Both the position numbers and the translations under genes were made by a program. A model generated the notes under the pieces. The model saw only the letters and a list, made by a program, of their open reading frames with translations. It was not told the origin of the DNA and searched no databases. Source: Ligula intestinalis (lineage: Eukaryota; Platyhelminthes; Cestoda; Diphyllobothriidea; Diphyllobothriidae). Taken from it: a stretch of 64,000 nucleotides of DNA. This document shows positions 56,053 to 64,000 of this stretch, in pieces. The DNA is taken from contig JAYGXS010000001.1 in the NCBI GenBank assembly GCA_036362985.1, positions 55,006,761-55,070,760 of the forward strand. The letters run 5' to 3'. Each line of letters opens with the position of its first letter. Position 1 is the first letter of the stretch.

Positions 56053-56585
56053 TGCGAAGCTGACAACAAAGGACGGAGACGAGCATTGGAAACGAGCCAA
56101 CGAGCTACCAATACGACAGTCAGTCCAAAAAAGATAAGTCAGTGACTGGAGATGAGCGTCTTGAAGGTCCTTGATACAAAAATAATCTAATGGGAGAACC
56201 TTATGCAAAAAACTGAAGGGGGATACTGTCTCTGAAAAGAATGGTAGCTAAATCCTTGACTAGAAGGGAACAGCCGTAGCGACGTTGGAAGCGCGCCGGA
56301 AGATGGATCCGGGTCCCCAGTCGGCCTCGTTATTTATCCCTGCCCGTGAAGGTCGTCCAGGGAGCGGCCTTTGTATTTTAAGGTAAAACAAAAGTAGTGT
56401 TCAATTATCTTAGTGATTATTATTTATTTATTATTATTAAGTTAAATATAAACACGATAATAGTTATTTACTTCCATGATCAGTTCTATAGATATGGAGA
56501 AGATTCGCGCGCGTGCCCCTTAAGGGGCGCGTTCGCAGAACATTCGGCGCATCACTCACGTGCTTCTATCCCACATGCCTCTACA
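56053..56585 (-). repeat. Gypsy LTR, downstream (3') copy
   Basis: It runs on the plus strand from TGCGAAGCTGAC to CTCTACA, so the minus-strand LTR begins TGTAGAG and ends CA. It is 533 bp and holds a 29-bp segment near 56300 missing from the other LTR. The perfect palindrome GCCCCTTAAGGGGC occurs near its 5' end (about 56515-56528). Confidence 0.9.
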
Positions 56586-56695
56586 TTGCTTCCCTCTTTG
56601 AAAGGGACGCTGTCCTCAGCGGCATTATCCAGGTCAACGATGGGGCCTCCATCGAAGGGTATTTCGACCTCCCCCTCCACCGGTTGTCTGTCATC

Positions 56696-57037
56696 CTATA
56701 TCTCAGGTATCGCGCTACCCCCGTCAGCGGGGACCACAAGGTAGTCCTCAACAGGAGGATTACTGGCGTCATATGGCGGACAGGGGATGCCATCCATTGG
56801 TGGCCCAGTCTTCAGCCGGTTGAAATGGACCGTAAAGGGTGCGGCATGCGGTCGGTTGTGGGGGCGGATGAGGCATGTTGTATCCGACAACACCCGAGTG
56901 ACGTCCTATGGGCCGACCCAAGTGGGGTTAAATTTGGCCGGTTCCCCTACGGGGGCCGCGAAATTGCGCACCCATACAACATCTCCCTCCTGATAAGGCG
57001 TCCCATGGGCTAGGCGGTCGTAAAATGCTTTCTGATG
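56696..57037 (-). pseudogene. Gypsy integrase C-terminal tail
   Basis: After the integrase frame ends, EPAKFNPTWVGP-type sequence, then VLSDTTCLIRPHNRPHAAPF and TVHFNRLKTGPP, matches the C-terminal domain that follows the core in Gypsy integrases. The join to the core is out of frame near 56900-57040. Confidence 0.65.
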
Positions 57038-57762
57038 TCACTGTCCTTCTTGCAGATGCAAGCGCGCCTCTTCAGATGCAATGCGCAGGGTTTTCCTGAC
57101 CCGGGATGCATACATATCGACATGTTCGATCTTAGCGGCTGACGGAAGGACTAAATCTTCCGGGAGCTGCAGCTTCCGTCCGCAGGTGAGAAAAAATGGT
57201 GTGTAGTGAGTAGTGGCGTTTACAGTGGATCGGTAAGCCAGTAAACAAGCTGGTAGAACTTCATCCCAGGTGGTCGGTGGGTGACGGTCGATAAATGCTT
57301 TTAAAAGGTTGATTAGGGTGCGATTGGTTCGCTCAACTTGGCCGTTCCCTTGCGGGTGATAGGCCGTGGTCCGAGTTTTCTTAATGTTCATGAGGCGACA
57401 GAAGTCGTGGAGGATGCTATTCTCAAAGGAGGAACCACGATCAGAATGTAATTGATCCGGTGCACCCCAGTGGCAAACCCAATGGGTGAAAATGGCACGG
57501 GCGACTGTCGGGGCTTTGGCATCAGGTAACGGGACAGTCTCAGCCATCTTGGTGAAGAACTCAACCATGACAAGTATGAACTGATAACCGTTATCAGAGA
57601 GAGTTAGGGGCCCAACAAGATCAACGCCTACCCGCTCATTGGGATAGCCAGACTTAATCGGCTGAAGGGGCGCCCGGGAGGACCGATCAGGAGGCTTAGA
57701 GCTGAGACAGAACTTGCATGCTCGAATCCTATCTTGAATGTTGCGCTTTTGATTGGGCCAGT
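57038..57762 (-). pseudogene. Gypsy integrase (zinc finger end and DDE core)
   Basis: The frame, open from a TAA near 57762, reads RIRACKFCLSSKPPDRSSRA (second half of the HHCC finger), GVDLVGPLTLSDNGYQFILV with the first Asp, LHSDRGSSFENSILHDF with the second Asp, and YHPQGNGQVERTNRTLINLL with the Glu. All three catalytic residues are kept. The upstream His pair lies beyond the stop. Confidence 0.85.
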
Positions 57763-58073
57763 ATTAACGGCGGCGGAGGGCCCACTCAGTCTTGTGGATG
57801 CCAGAATGGCCTAAATCGGTGTGCATGTGGTCAATATTGGTCCCCATCACAGCAGAAAAGGACGTCGTTCTCAATGAATAGTTTGTCCCACAACCCGTGC
57901 ATGCCTTTTGTCTCGTAACTTAGGCCACTAAGCTCTACTTTACTAAGAGGTCGGGCATCGGCAACCTTGCGGTTATAGACAGGCGGGATGTGGGGGTTGT
58001 CCCTCTGCGCGGCAGCCCAAAGTAGGCACTGATTGCTCTGGAGGGCGATAGTGGAGATAGCTATGTCCGTACA

Positions 58074-58640
58074 CTAAGAGCAGTCCCCATGTGGACGGTA
58101 TGGTTTACGAGAAAATGCATCAGCGTTGCCATGTAGCCGGCCGGGGCGAAAGATGCACGAATAATCGTATTCGGCAAGCTTCTCCTGCCACCGAGCAACC
58201 TGTCCCTCGGGGTGCTTGAAATTCTGGAGCCATGTTAGGGCACTGTGGTCCGTACGTATGATGAAGGGCCGAAATTGGAGATAAGGGAGGCACTCCTCAA
58301 CAAAGTAAGCATGGGCGAGCATCTCCTTGCGTGTGATGTAAAAGCGGCGCTCGGCCCTCGTGAGTGAGCGACTGAGGTACTGAATAACACGCTCGGTGTT
58401 GTCCGGTTGTTTTTGAGAGAGGACGGCACCAATCGCAGTCTCGCTGGCGTCAGTGTCGAGCACGAATTTCCCCGCATCATTGGCAGTATTAGGAAATAAC
58501 AGAATGGGGCTAGAACAGAGTTTGTCCTTAAGCGACTGGAAGGCATTGATACAGGCAGCAGTCCACTTAAACTTAACATCTTTCTGCGTCAATTTGTGGA
58601 GGGGACCGGCTATATGGGCGTAGTTCTTGATGAAAAGTCT
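58074..58640 (-). pseudogene. Gypsy RNase H domain
   Basis: KFKWTAACINAFQSLKDKLC is the connection, followed by FVLDTDASETAIGAVLSQKQ, RRFYITRKEMLAHAYFVEEC and FIIRTDHSALTWLQNF with the catalytic acidic residues. It ends with FRPGRLHGNADAFSRKPYRP. The frame ends near 58074 before the integrase finger. Confidence 0.85.
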
Positions 58641-58697
58641 GTAGTACGAGGCTAGCCCTAGGAAACTACGAAGTTCCGTGACATTTGCCGGGGTGGG

Positions 58698-59400
58698 TTA
58701 GTCACGGATATGCTTCACCTTATCTTCGTCAGTCTCTATTCCAGAGGACGAGACGACGTGGCCTAAGAATTTGACTCGAGGTCGTAAAAATACACATTTA
58801 GAGGGTTTAAGAGTGAGCCCAGCCTCTCGAAGACTGCTGAATACAGCCCGAAGGTTTTGCAAATGGTTGTCAAAGTCCTTTCTTAACACAATAATATCGT
58901 CCATGTAGACTAGACAGGAATTATGTACGAGCTGGGCTAGGACTTGATTCATGAGACGTTGGAATGTGCTGGGCGCATTACTAAACCGAAGGGCATAGTC
59001 TCAAACTCATACAGGCCAGAGGGGACGGCAAAATCAGTCTTCTTGCGATCCGAGGGCCGCACCCCTACCTGCCAGTAGCCTGAGGCCAAGTCCAAGGTAG
59101 AAAACATAGTGTTAACAGTGTCGAGGGTCGCATCTATACGAGGTAAGGAAAAAGAATCTTTCTTAGTAACGGCATTAAGTTTCCTGTAGTCGATACAGAG
59201 TCGCATAGAGCCATCCTTCTTTTTGACGAGCACGATGGGTGAGGACCACGGTGAGTGAGAAGGACGGATGATGTGACGACTAAGCATGTCCTTGATAAGG
59301 TCGTCTAACTCCTTTTGATAGAATATAGGTAAGCGGCGGGGCAGAACCCGAATAGGGCGCGCATCACCCGTGTCTTTACAATGCTCAGTGGCATTGGTGC
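58698..59400 (-). pseudogene. Gypsy reverse transcriptase, frameshifted
   Basis: HSPWSSPIVLVKKKDGSMRL, CIDYRKLNAVTKKDSFSLPR and FSTLDLASGYWQVGVRPSDR carry RT motifs 1-3. After MPFGL the frame shifts near 58950-58990. The second part has SCLVYMDDIIVL (YMDD intact) and GLTLKPSKCVFLRPRVKFLG. A stop near 58698 separates it from RNase H. Confidence 0.85.
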
Positions 59401-59434
59401 GGCCAGTAGATTTCCCGTTCCAGTCAAAAATATT

Positions 59435-59870
59435 CTAAAATTCGCCGAAAAAATTACGAAGCTTCTTGGCATTAGCAAGTTCGAAGTGCTGGGGTACTAA
59501 GTCAGCAAGGCTGGGGGTGAGAGTAGACGCGGAGACTGTATGGGGGCTACGGGAGCATCGGCTAAATAAGACGTCAACTGAGGGCGTCCGGAGGAGTCTG
59601 TCCCCGATATCTAGGGAGCACCCAAACTTCTGGAGAAAATCGACGCCTAAGATACAATCCCATGTTATACCAGGGCAAACAACAAACTGATGACAAAAAC
59701 TAGAGCCAGAAAGGGTCAAGGAGAACTCCACGAAGCTAGTATAACTAAGACTAGTGCCATTAGCCGTGTGAAGAAAAACGAGGCTTAGAAATATATCTAA
59801 CACGGGTTTGAAAATCTAAGAAGGGCTGCTGACGTATCAATGAACAACCAGCGCCTGAGTCAATGAGACA
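59435..59870 (-). pseudogene. Gypsy aspartic protease, frameshifted
   Basis: LIDSGAGCSLIRQQP with the active-site Asp-Ser-Gly lies at about 59830-59870. A frame change follows, and the rest (GITWDCILGVDFLQKFGCSL) carries the second conserved loop and hydrophobic Gly-Val-Asp motif. Confidence 0.75.
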
Positions 59871-60154
59871 AGAAAAGGTGGTAGAGCCTACAGCAGCTAC
59901 AACTAGGAGACAAGAGGAAGAGAAAAGGCTTGAAACTACAATATCAGAGAGAATGAGGCACTCACCGTCACCAGGATCAGGTCAGCCTCGATTGCCATAA
60001 GCGGACGAGGGTCAGGGAGTCCGTTTGGTCGCCGGGTTTGCTGACGGCGCCAGTGGTCCCGACGAGGGAAGGAAGACCCACAAGAGCACCAATGGCCAGG
60101 AGTCTGAGTACCGATGTTGGCCGACGACCGAATGGCTGCGACCGCAAATTGGCC

Positions 60155-60718
60155 TCACGAAGAACCACAGGCGGACTGCAGAGCCTCCTCGCGCCGAACA
60201 GCTTCAATGGCCACATCCAAACTGGTGGATTGTTGGCGGAGGACAACTTTCCGGACCTCAGAGTCTGACAGGCCATTGACAAATTTCTCCATGACCATAT
60301 AGTTGAGGGAGTTCAGGTCCAAGTGTGGATACGCCTGTTTGGCCAGGAGACGGAGAGCTTGTTGGTATTGAAGGACGCTCTCCAGAGGTCCTTGAAGTCG
60401 CTGGCGGAAGTCAGAGACGAGGATCCAGGAAGGAGTGGCCTGGCTCAGGACACTGCTCAAGGTTTTGAAAAGGTCCTCCACGGCTTGAGTCGATGAAGCA
60501 CCAGCAGCAAGGGCAAGCTCATAGACATCACCGTCCAGCTGGGCCAGAAATGATCGAGTCCGGACCGCCTCATCCACTCCGTCGAGGTAGTCACGCATGC
60601 GTGCTTCCCAGCGTGGATAGTCGCAAGGGAGCGTCAAACGGGAGGGCGGTCGGCGGGAGGAATGGACGCTAACCTGGGACAGTTGAGCCAATAAATTCTC
60701 CAGGAGGGTGTTGGTCAT
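60155..60718 (-). pseudogene. Gypsy gag
   Basis: I take the ATG at 60718 (MTNTLLENLLAQLSQ) as the start; the open frame extends further into the LTR without meaning. The capsid-like region has PRWEARMRDYLDGVDEAVRT, then FRQRLQGPLESVLQYQQALR and KFVNGLSDSEVRKVVLRQQS. The frame stops after EEALQSACGSS. A nucleocapsid-like HWCSCGS segment lies beyond, near 60060-60090, with an incomplete zinc-knuckle pattern. Confidence 0.75.
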
Positions 60719-60746
60719 GGTAAAAATCGCTACCAACAAACTGTTA

Positions 60747-61258
60747 TGCGAAGCTGACGACAAAGGACGGACACGACTATTGGAAACGAGCCAACGAGCG
60801 ACCAATACGACAGTCAGTCCAAAAAAGAGAAGTCAGTGACTGGAGATGAGCGTCTTTAAGGTACTAGATACAAAAATAATCTAATGGGAGAACCTAATAC
60901 AAAAATAAACTAAAGTGGGATATTGTCTTTGAAAAGAATGGTAGTTGAATCCTTGACTGGACGGGAACAGCCGTAGTGACGATGGAAGCGCGCCTCGTTA
61001 TTTATCCCTGCCCATCAAGGCCGTCCAGGGAGCGGCCTTTGTATTTTAAGGTAAAACAAAGGTAGTGTTCAATTATCTTAGCGTTTATTATTTATTTATT
61101 ATTATTATTAAGTTAAATAGAAAACATGATAATAGTTATTTACTTCCATGATCAGTTCTATAGATATGGAGAAGATTCGCGCGCGTGCCCCTTAAGGGGC
61201 GCGTTTCCAGAACATTCGCGCGCGTCACTCACGTGCTTCTATCCCACGTGTCTCTACA
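60747..61258 (-). repeat. Gypsy LTR, upstream (5') copy
   Basis: It is 512 bp and bounded like the other LTR (TGCGAAGCTGAC ... CTCTACA on the plus strand). Besides the 29-bp gap it differs at scattered positions, so the insertion is not recent. The palindrome GCCCCTTAAGGGGC is present here too. Confidence 0.9.
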
Positions 61259-61308
61259 TAGGAAGCCAGACAGACATATGGGGAATAACAAGGTAAGTAC
61301 TGTTTCTC

Positions 61309-61693
61309 CTAAACGAAGTGCATGTTAATAGCTGAAATTAGTAGACTAAATTTAATTAAATTGCTCCTTAAAATTGCCGATAAAACTGATGGCATGGTTT
61401 GCGATAAGGAGCACGAACGGGTGCGCAAATTAAGATCATCGAGCAGGTTTTCTGTCTTATCCAGCCGGAACGCGTAGACGCTATCCGGAGAAGCCGATTT
61501 CGCAACGGTCGGCAGCCAGACAAACATATCTGGAGCTATCACGTATGATCCCAACTGGGCCTGCGTTAAGCGTGTTAATTGCGCAAGTGGTCTGCCATTG
61601 TAGTTGCAGGTCTAAGCAGAACGATACCGAGTACGCAACCAAAGCAAATATTACGAGCTTTTTACCTATCCACACAGCTTTAGAAGAACGCAA
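61309..61693 (-). other. Possible two-exon gene with signal-like N-terminus, unrecognised
   Basis: On the minus strand WIGKKLVIFALVAYS looks like a signal or anchor segment. A GTATCG donor after it and an ACGCAG acceptor 67 bp on join in phase 0 to AQLGSYVIAPDMFVWLPTVA, then SASPDSVYAFRLDKTENLLD, ending at a TAG near 61309. There is no ATG at the left edge of the frame, so the start is unknown. Confidence 0.3.
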
Positions 61694-62135
61694 ACCGCGG
61701 AAGCCAATTTTTGGACAGAATTCCCGTCCAATACTGCACCAAACAGCCCACAGCAGGCACAGGTTTGCCTGCTAGCTAACCGGCAAAGGAGGTTAGCCGA
61801 AAGACGTCTGGGTGTTCAGGAAAAGAAGGGCACTGAAAAGGAGGGGGAAATTTGTGTGGGCAAAAGGGGGAGGAGCAAGAAGACGAACCTTTCAGAGGGT
61901 AAAGGTTCACCTCCGTTAGTAAGCTTGGTCTACGGGGGACGGAGAATTTAAGGATGAGTTTAAAAGTGCACGCGTTTTATACTTTAGCCTGGGCCACAGG
62001 TCACCGAGGTCCCTACGATTGGACCAACTGATACCACACAATAGGCTTCTGCAAACCATCAATTCGGACGAACTGGTACCCTACTTCCGCACCACTAGTC
62101 TCCAGCAATAAACTTACGATGCTCTTTCGGCGGAC
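61694..62135. other. Unassigned sequence left of the Merlin element
   Basis: There is a G- and A-rich run near 61800-61900. No gene or terminal repeat is recognised. Confidence 0.4.
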
Positions 62136-62139
62136 GAGT

Positions 62140-63065
62140 GTCCCTGCAGAAGTATGCGCAGAACGGAGACGGACAAATCTTCAGGTGCGCTCTGTGCCTC
62201 AGCAAACAATCTGTGCAGAAGAATTCTGTATTTTAGGGAAGCCGATTAACGTTGCATAAGCTAACAAATATGTGCCTGGCGTTTGTTGCCGGCAGGAAGG
62301 TACAGGAAGCGGGAGGTGCCTTTGGAGTATCCTTAAAACCGGCCGTAAACTGGTTTGCAATTTGTAGGAACGTCTGTTCCAACACCCTGAACAGGATAGC
62401 TTCGTCGGTCGGTGGACCGGGCATTCAAGTGCAGGTGGACGAGTCGATGATTACCCACCGTAAGTACAACCGAGGGTGAAAAGTGCGGCAATTGTGGGTA
62501 ATCGGTATGTACGACACTGTCAAGATAAGGGCAGTGTGCGAACAACTGAGCAGCCTCTCTGCGCCATCCCTCTGCAGTGTCATATGCCGGAGGGTGAAGC
62601 ACGGCAGTGAAATCGTGACAGACTGCTGGAATAGCTGTAGTAAGCTGAAGACATTGTGTTGTCCGCATTACACGGTAAACCACACTGAGAACTTTGTGAA
62701 CCCAATTACGGGCAAGCACACGCAAGCCATTAAGGCGTTTTGGAGTCGACTTAAACGGGGTCTGCGCCCAAGTGGACCTATTCCAGGGAGGTCCGTTTGG
62801 GCACACGTTGAGGAAATCCAATACCGAATGTGGTTTGCTATCTAAAAGAATAAGGTACCGGAAGCCTGGGATATTTTCTACAGCCACATAGCTCATCTGT
62901 ACCCGTGAATATGACGGAAGGTATATTGTTTTCCTACGGCACCTAACCATAACCCAGCAGAAGCGAAACTGCGCACCCGAAAACAGCTGGTAAACAAGAA
63001 CCTCAATCCGGAGACTTGCTGCCTCCTGCAGTTAGAGGAAATGGAGGACATGAACATGTAGGTAG
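62140..63065 (+). pseudogene. Merlin (IS1016/ISXO2-like) transposase, in-frame stops
   Basis: The frame reads QKYAQNGDGQIFRCALCLSK (zinc-ribbon-like start), VQVDESMITHRKYNRG with the first Asp, QLWVIGMYDTVKI, GSEIVTDCWNSCSKL with the second Asp, and TVNHTENFVNPITGKHTQAI followed by KAFWSRLK. In the family the residue after TQ-I is Glu; here it is Lys, so the third catalytic residue is lost. In-frame stops lie near 62235, 62477, 62843 and 62906. The same frame then continues NHNPAEAKLRTRKQLVNKNL and ETCCLLQLEEMEDMNM to a TAG near 63058, a protein-like C-terminal extension. Merlin elements are known in flatworms. Confidence 0.8.
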
Positions 63066-63110
63066 ATGGCGGAAACGAAGGCGAACCCAGTGGATTGAGT
63101 AAGAGTTTAA

Positions 63111-63787
63111 ATGCATGGAAAACTAGTCGTAAATTCAGGTTATGTGGACGAAAGGACGGTGCGGTTGGGTGGAACGCCTACGGTTCCCACAGGCATAAGG
63201 CAATACCCAGGAATCGCAACGCATGGGTCAAGAAGGTGCAGTGATGATGCTGGTGTGGATTTGGATAGCTCTCGTGAAGGTGAGTTGCAGGAAAGTGTGT
63301 CGTAATAGTTTCTTTGTTGTAGATGAAATCGAGCAATGCGGCAGCCACGTAATGACTAGCAAAGCAAACGAAGATCGCCACGCGTTGAAGGAAGACTGCG
63401 GCGGAAGTGACGAGAGAAACGCAGCAAAATTACCCGGCGGGGAAGGTAAAATGGATTACTTATAATTCAGTTCGCAGCATATGCCGCAGTCAAAACTGAA
63501 CTGCGCAATGACAAAGTTTACTGCAGGCGGGTTGCAAAAAGGAAAAAGAAGCGGAGGAAGCTGGATCGACGAGCGTCAAATAAAATGAAAGAAAAAGAAT
63601 GCGGATGCTGCCACAGGTAAGACAGCTAAGTGAGGACTAAAGTTTTTGTAGGCATTCCTGTAGAAGGAACCAAGCAAGAGAAGCCACCGTATGCGGTCAA
63701 AGGAAATGGCTAAAACAGTGCGGAAGGAGGTCGTTTGTAAATATTTTTCTGCAAATGTTACTTTGTGTAAGTAAAGGGAAACACTGA
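63111..63787 (+). CDS. Candidate four-exon gene with 32-43 bp introns, unrecognised
   Basis: Exon 1, 63111-63279, starts MHGKLVVNSGYVDERTVRLG and ends acidic (GVDLDSSRE), donor GAAG|GTGAGT. Intron 63280-63322 (43 bp) ends TTTGTTGTAG. Exon 2, 63323-63445, reads EIEQCGSHVMTSKANEDRHA. Intron 63446-63477 (32 bp) runs GTAAAA...TTCGCAG. Exon 3, 63478-63616, reads YAAVKTELRNDKVYCRRVAK, RKKKRRKLDRRASNKMKEKE, CGCCH. Intron 63617-63651 (35 bp) runs GTAAGA...TTTTTGTAG. Exon 4, from 63652, reads SCRRNQAREATVCGQRKWLK to TGA at 63785. A GTAAGT near 63768 could start one more intron. Every junction keeps the reading frame, and none of the introns is a multiple of three. The product is basic with scattered Cys; no family is recognised. 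It may be a host gene or a second gene of the neighbouring Merlin element. Confidence 0.5.
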
Positions 63788-64000
63788 ATTATGAATTTCT
63801 GAAGTGTGGAGTGGAGAAAAGGACTTATTCCGTCGACGTTTCTAGAGGATAAGTCCGCAGATTATGAAAGTGTAACCGAGGCGAACTGTTGTGGGAATCC
63901 TAAATGGCGCGGAGCATTGGGACCGCAATTGAGACGCTAGAAGATCCCTAAGTATGGAACCGCAGAGTTGGTGGCCGCGGCTCAGTTAGTTGGCCGCAGC
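63788..64000. other. Window end, no further feature recognised
   Basis: This is the 3' flank of the candidate gene. No poly(A) signal is clearly identified before the window ends. Confidence 0.4.

Larger units (their letters stand above)
56053..61258 (-). mobile_element. Ty3/Gypsy LTR retrotransposon, complete but mutated
   Basis: Two LTRs flank gag, protease, RT, RNase H and integrase in Ty3/Gypsy order on the minus strand. There is no envelope gene. Just inside the downstream LTR a purine-rich tract (minus strand AAAGAGGGAAGCAA) ends at the LTR start TGTAGAG. Just inside the upstream LTR lies TTGGTAGCGATTTTTACC, the likely primer-binding region. No 5-bp target duplication is visible: the flanks are TGCAA on the left and TAGGA on the right. 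Confidence 0.9.

Noticed and set aside
1..64000. CRISPR arrays, prokaryotic operons or phage genes
   Set aside because: No regularly spaced repeats, ribosome-binding sites or tightly packed genes were seen; all evidence points to animal nuclear DNA.

Overview
This is animal nuclear DNA with the character of a flatworm genome, most likely a cestode or trematode; that assignment is inference. The evidence is a set of very short, phase-consistent introns (32 to 67 bp), sparse multi-exon genes, and a mixture of CR1-like and RTE-like LINEs, a Penelope-like element with a hammerhead-type motif, Merlin, pogo, Tc1/mariner-related and Tnp2/CACTA-like DNA transposons, and a Ty3/Gypsy element. There is no prokaryotic gene organisation, no rRNA and no CRISPR array.

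Layout. 1-1.4 kb: AT-rich, no gene seen. 1.46-5.70 kb: a DNA transposon with two equal 397-bp terminal inverted repeats, a frameshifted Tnp2/EnSpm-like transposase, a strong hairpin inside a candidate intron, and a second gene ending in a DUF4806-like domain. 6-9 kb: CR1-like fragments. 9.9-10.8 kb: an intact MIA40/CHCHD4-like gene that keeps a CxC redox site but lacks the inner disulfide pair, then a two-exon fragment. 11.9-15.1 kb: LINE 3' ends and one copy of an unnamed dispersed repeat. 16.1-20.3 kb: a nearly full-length CR1-like LINE (minus strand). 22.3-23.5 kb: a decayed Penelope-like element with the ribozyme motif. 23.7-24.4 kb: the second dispersed-repeat copy and a DDE transposase fragment.

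25.5-38.4 kb: a host F-box/leucine-rich-repeat gene on the minus strand. Three exons join in phase across introns of 4.6 and 7.3 kb; these introns hold an RTE LINE, RTE and CR1 fragments, a pogo-like element and a tRNA-like sequence. The gene's 3' exons were not found. 39.7-42.6 kb: inverted repeats, a 22-bp tandem repeat, a (CA)n tract and a dispersed repeat pair. 44.4-53.4 kb: a second host gene on the minus strand (zinc ribbon plus a long Ser/Asn/Gln-rich region) with a phase-matched second exon 7.9 kb downstream. A decayed RTE LINE and a short MITE-like element lie in its intron. A candidate spliced plus-strand gene overlaps the end of its first exon.

54.7-55.4 kb: a roughly 700-bp fold-back repeat. 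56.05-61.26 kb: a Ty3/Gypsy retrotransposon (minus strand) with two LTRs, gag, protease, RT, RNase H and integrase, broken by frameshifts and stops. 62.1-63.1 kb: a Merlin (IS1016/ISXO2-like) transposase pseudogene. 63.1 kb to the end: a candidate four-exon gene with introns of 43, 32 and 35 bp, all phase-consistent.

Most of the window is therefore transposable-element sequence of several ages within and between a few host genes. All exon models come from reading splice consensus and phase by eye, without transcript evidence.
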